7,586 bases of DNA from Actinomycetota bacterium (lineage in GTDB: Bacteria; Actinomycetota; Actinomycetes; S36-B12; UBA10799): NCBI GenBank assembly GCA_030837395.1, contig JAUPKO010000742.1, positions 1-7,586 on the forward strand. Reading direction: 5' to 3'. The translations under genes were made by a program, and so were the position numbers. This document shows positions 6,356 to 7,586 of this stretch, in pieces. The notes under the pieces were generated by a model. That model searched no databases, was not told where the DNA came from, and was given only the letters and a program-made list of their open reading frames with translations. How positions within the stretch are numbered: the first letter of the stretch is position 1; each line of letters begins with the position of its first letter.

Positions 6356-7411
6356 ATGAAGATGCTTGTTACTGGTGGTGCGGGTTTCATCGGCAGCACC
6401 GTCGCCTCTGCGTGCCTGGACGCGGGGCATCACGTAGTGATACTCGACAACCTCAGCAAAGGGCGGGTGGAATACGTCAAGGATCGTAGGTTCTATCGCG
6501 GATCCGTCGGGGACAGCTCCCTCATTCGGAGGATATTCGACGAGAACCCAGACATCGACGTCACCATCCATTGCGCCGCACGCATCGTCGTGCCAGAGTG
6601 AGTCGCCGATCCGGAGACCTACTATGAGAACAACATCGGACAGGCTCTGACCCTTCTGCGTTCGCTTGAGGACGTCGGATGTCACAACATGATCTTCAGT
6701 TCCTCAGCGTCCGTCTATGCTTCTCATCCAGGTTTCTCGGTGGACGAGGAGAGTCGGCTGGTGGCTGCGAGCCCATATGCTCGCACTAAATTGATGTTCG
6801 AATGGATCCTGCAGGACCTTGCGGCTACCGGGCGGATGAACGTCGTGTCGCTTCGCTACTTCAATCCGGTGGGGTGTGATCCACTCATGCGGACGGGGCT
6901 CCAGGACCCGACACCGACGCACGCACTTGGGAAGTTGATCGAGGCGTTTCAGAAGAGGGAACCCTTCATGGTGACGGGCGTCGACTGGCCGACCCCAGAC
7001 GGAACGGCGATCCGTGACTACATCCACGTCTGGGACCTGGCCAGGGCACACGTGGCCGCGGCTGACTGGCTCCTGGAAACCCGAGAGCCCTGTGTGGTGA
7101 TCAACCTTGGGACCGGGCGAGGAACATCGGTCCGTGAACTTGTCGATGCGTTCGGGTCGGTCGTCGGCCGACCGATCGAGATCGTTGAGGTTGAACGTCG
7201 GCCAGGGGACGTTGTCGGCTGCTACACGACGAGTGACAAGGCCCGGCGACTTCTGGGCTGGGAAGCTGAGAAGACTCTCGCGGAGGGGATCCGGGACTCT
7301 CTTGCCTGGACGCGGTATAGGGACGAAGTGCTGGGTGATCCTCAGCTGACGATCGACCTCGACGAAGGATGGGTCGACGTCGAAACGGACATGAACGTCG
7401 CGCTGAGGTAG
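6356..7411 (+). pseudogene. galE: GalE-type UDP-hexose 4-epimerase interrupted by an in-frame TGA
   Basis: The intact enzyme would interconvert UDP-Glc/UDP-Gal or UDP-GlcNAc/UDP-GalNAc with bound NAD, feeding glycan synthesis. Read through, the frame gives 351 positions with full family architecture: TGGAGFIGS (6-14), HCAARIVVPE (72-81), FSSSASVYA (114-122), the catalytic Tyr141 and Lys145 in SPYARTK, RYFNPVGCDP (167-176), DGTAIRDYIHVWDLARAHVAA (215-235), NLGTGRGTSVREL (250-262) and RPGDVVGCYTTSDKARRLLGW (282-302). Codon 82 (6599-6601) is TGA inside the usual PES.ADP motif, where relatives have Ser; one C-to-G change from TCA would create it. No frameshift is present and the rest of the frame is clean, so the lesion is recent or is a sequencing error. 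The first part alone (81 residues) lacks the catalytic residues; restart at the ATG at 6689 would lack the NAD-binding motif. Cys289 occupies the gatekeeper position. It is divergent from the sugar operon, and its C-terminal 30 or so residues are acidic and extend past the family norm. Confidence 0.88.
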
Positions 7412-7485
7412 CCGTTCTCGCCAACAACAAGTTCGTCAATGTCTAAGTTCCGGATGCGTGTTGTGTGAAGTCAGCCTGAAGTGAG

Positions 7486-7525
7486 GGTGACAATCTGTGC
7501 TTGAACAGGCATGGAAAGTGTCACC
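7486..7525. repeat. 7-bp inverted repeat downstream of the epimerase
   Basis: GGTGACA (7486-7492) and TGTCACC (7519-7525) are exact reverse complements separated by 26 bases, in the 175-base stretch after the epimerase stop where no gene is evident. The loop is long and no T-run follows, so a terminator is unlikely; it might be a regulator site for a gene starting beyond the window. It could be chance. Confidence 0.35.
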
Positions 7526-7586
7526 GACTGAGTGAATGGGTGAGGGATATGTCGGGTGTTGGCGGTTTGAGAATGATGCGTCGCCG

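Noticed and set aside
6599..6601. TGA in the epimerase as a selenocysteine codon
   Set aside because: The position is a structural Ser in the family, not a redox site, and no hairpin typical of a selenocysteine signal is evident just after it.
7536..7586. Start of a further plus-strand gene at the right edge (ATG at 7536 or 7549)
   Set aside because: Only 12 to 17 codons are visible, two frames compete, and spacing to GAGGG is poor; no protein family can be supported.

Overview
The window looks like part of a surface-polysaccharide (capsule or cell-wall glycopolymer) locus from a high-GC Gram-positive bacterium, probably an actinomycete. The reasons are G/C-rich third codon positions, frequent GTG starts, and protein types typical of capsule loci. 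I cannot place it to genus from the sequence alone.

Layout: (1) 1-102 (+) holds the last 33 codons of an unrecognised gene. (2) 103-325 is a short non-coding gap, converging on the end of a minus-strand operon. (3) 326-5486 is a compact five-gene minus-strand operon. In transcription order it runs: a GT4-type glycosyltransferase; a CapE/FnlA-type 4,6-dehydratase/5-epimerase; a CapF/FnlB-type reductase with a C-terminal cupin; a CapG/FnlC-type 2-epimerase; and a WecG/TagA/CpsF-family glycosyltransferase. The first three junctions are all 4-base GTGA overlaps, where the GTG start of one gene shares bases with the TGA stop of the gene before. (4) 5487-6355 is an unusually long divergent intergenic region with no convincing gene; it holds a short tandem repeat, a small palindrome and a strong 10-bp inverted repeat close to the next gene. 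(5) 6356-7411 (+) is a UDP-hexose 4-epimerase (GalE type) interrupted by an in-frame TGA at codon 82. (6) 7412-7586 shows no confident gene.

How the genes work together: the CapE-CapF-CapG trio matches the known route from UDP-GlcNAc to UDP-N-acetyl-L-fucosamine. CapE makes the 6-deoxy-4-keto sugar and inverts stereocentres, CapF reduces C4, and CapG epimerises C2. The first-gene glycosyltransferase is a natural candidate for adding this L-FucNAc. The WecG/TagA-type enzyme would add another sugar to an undecaprenyl-linked intermediate. The GalE-like enzyme carries a Cys at the gatekeeper position linked to acceptance of N-acetylated sugars, so it could have supplied UDP-GalNAc, but it appears to be inactivated. 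The initiating phosphosugar transferase, flippase, polymerase and attachment enzymes are not in this window.

I found no sign of a wholly new system. The points most worth a second look are the nonsense codon in the epimerase, the non-canonical active-site motifs of the WecG-family protein, and the structured 870-base divergent gap.
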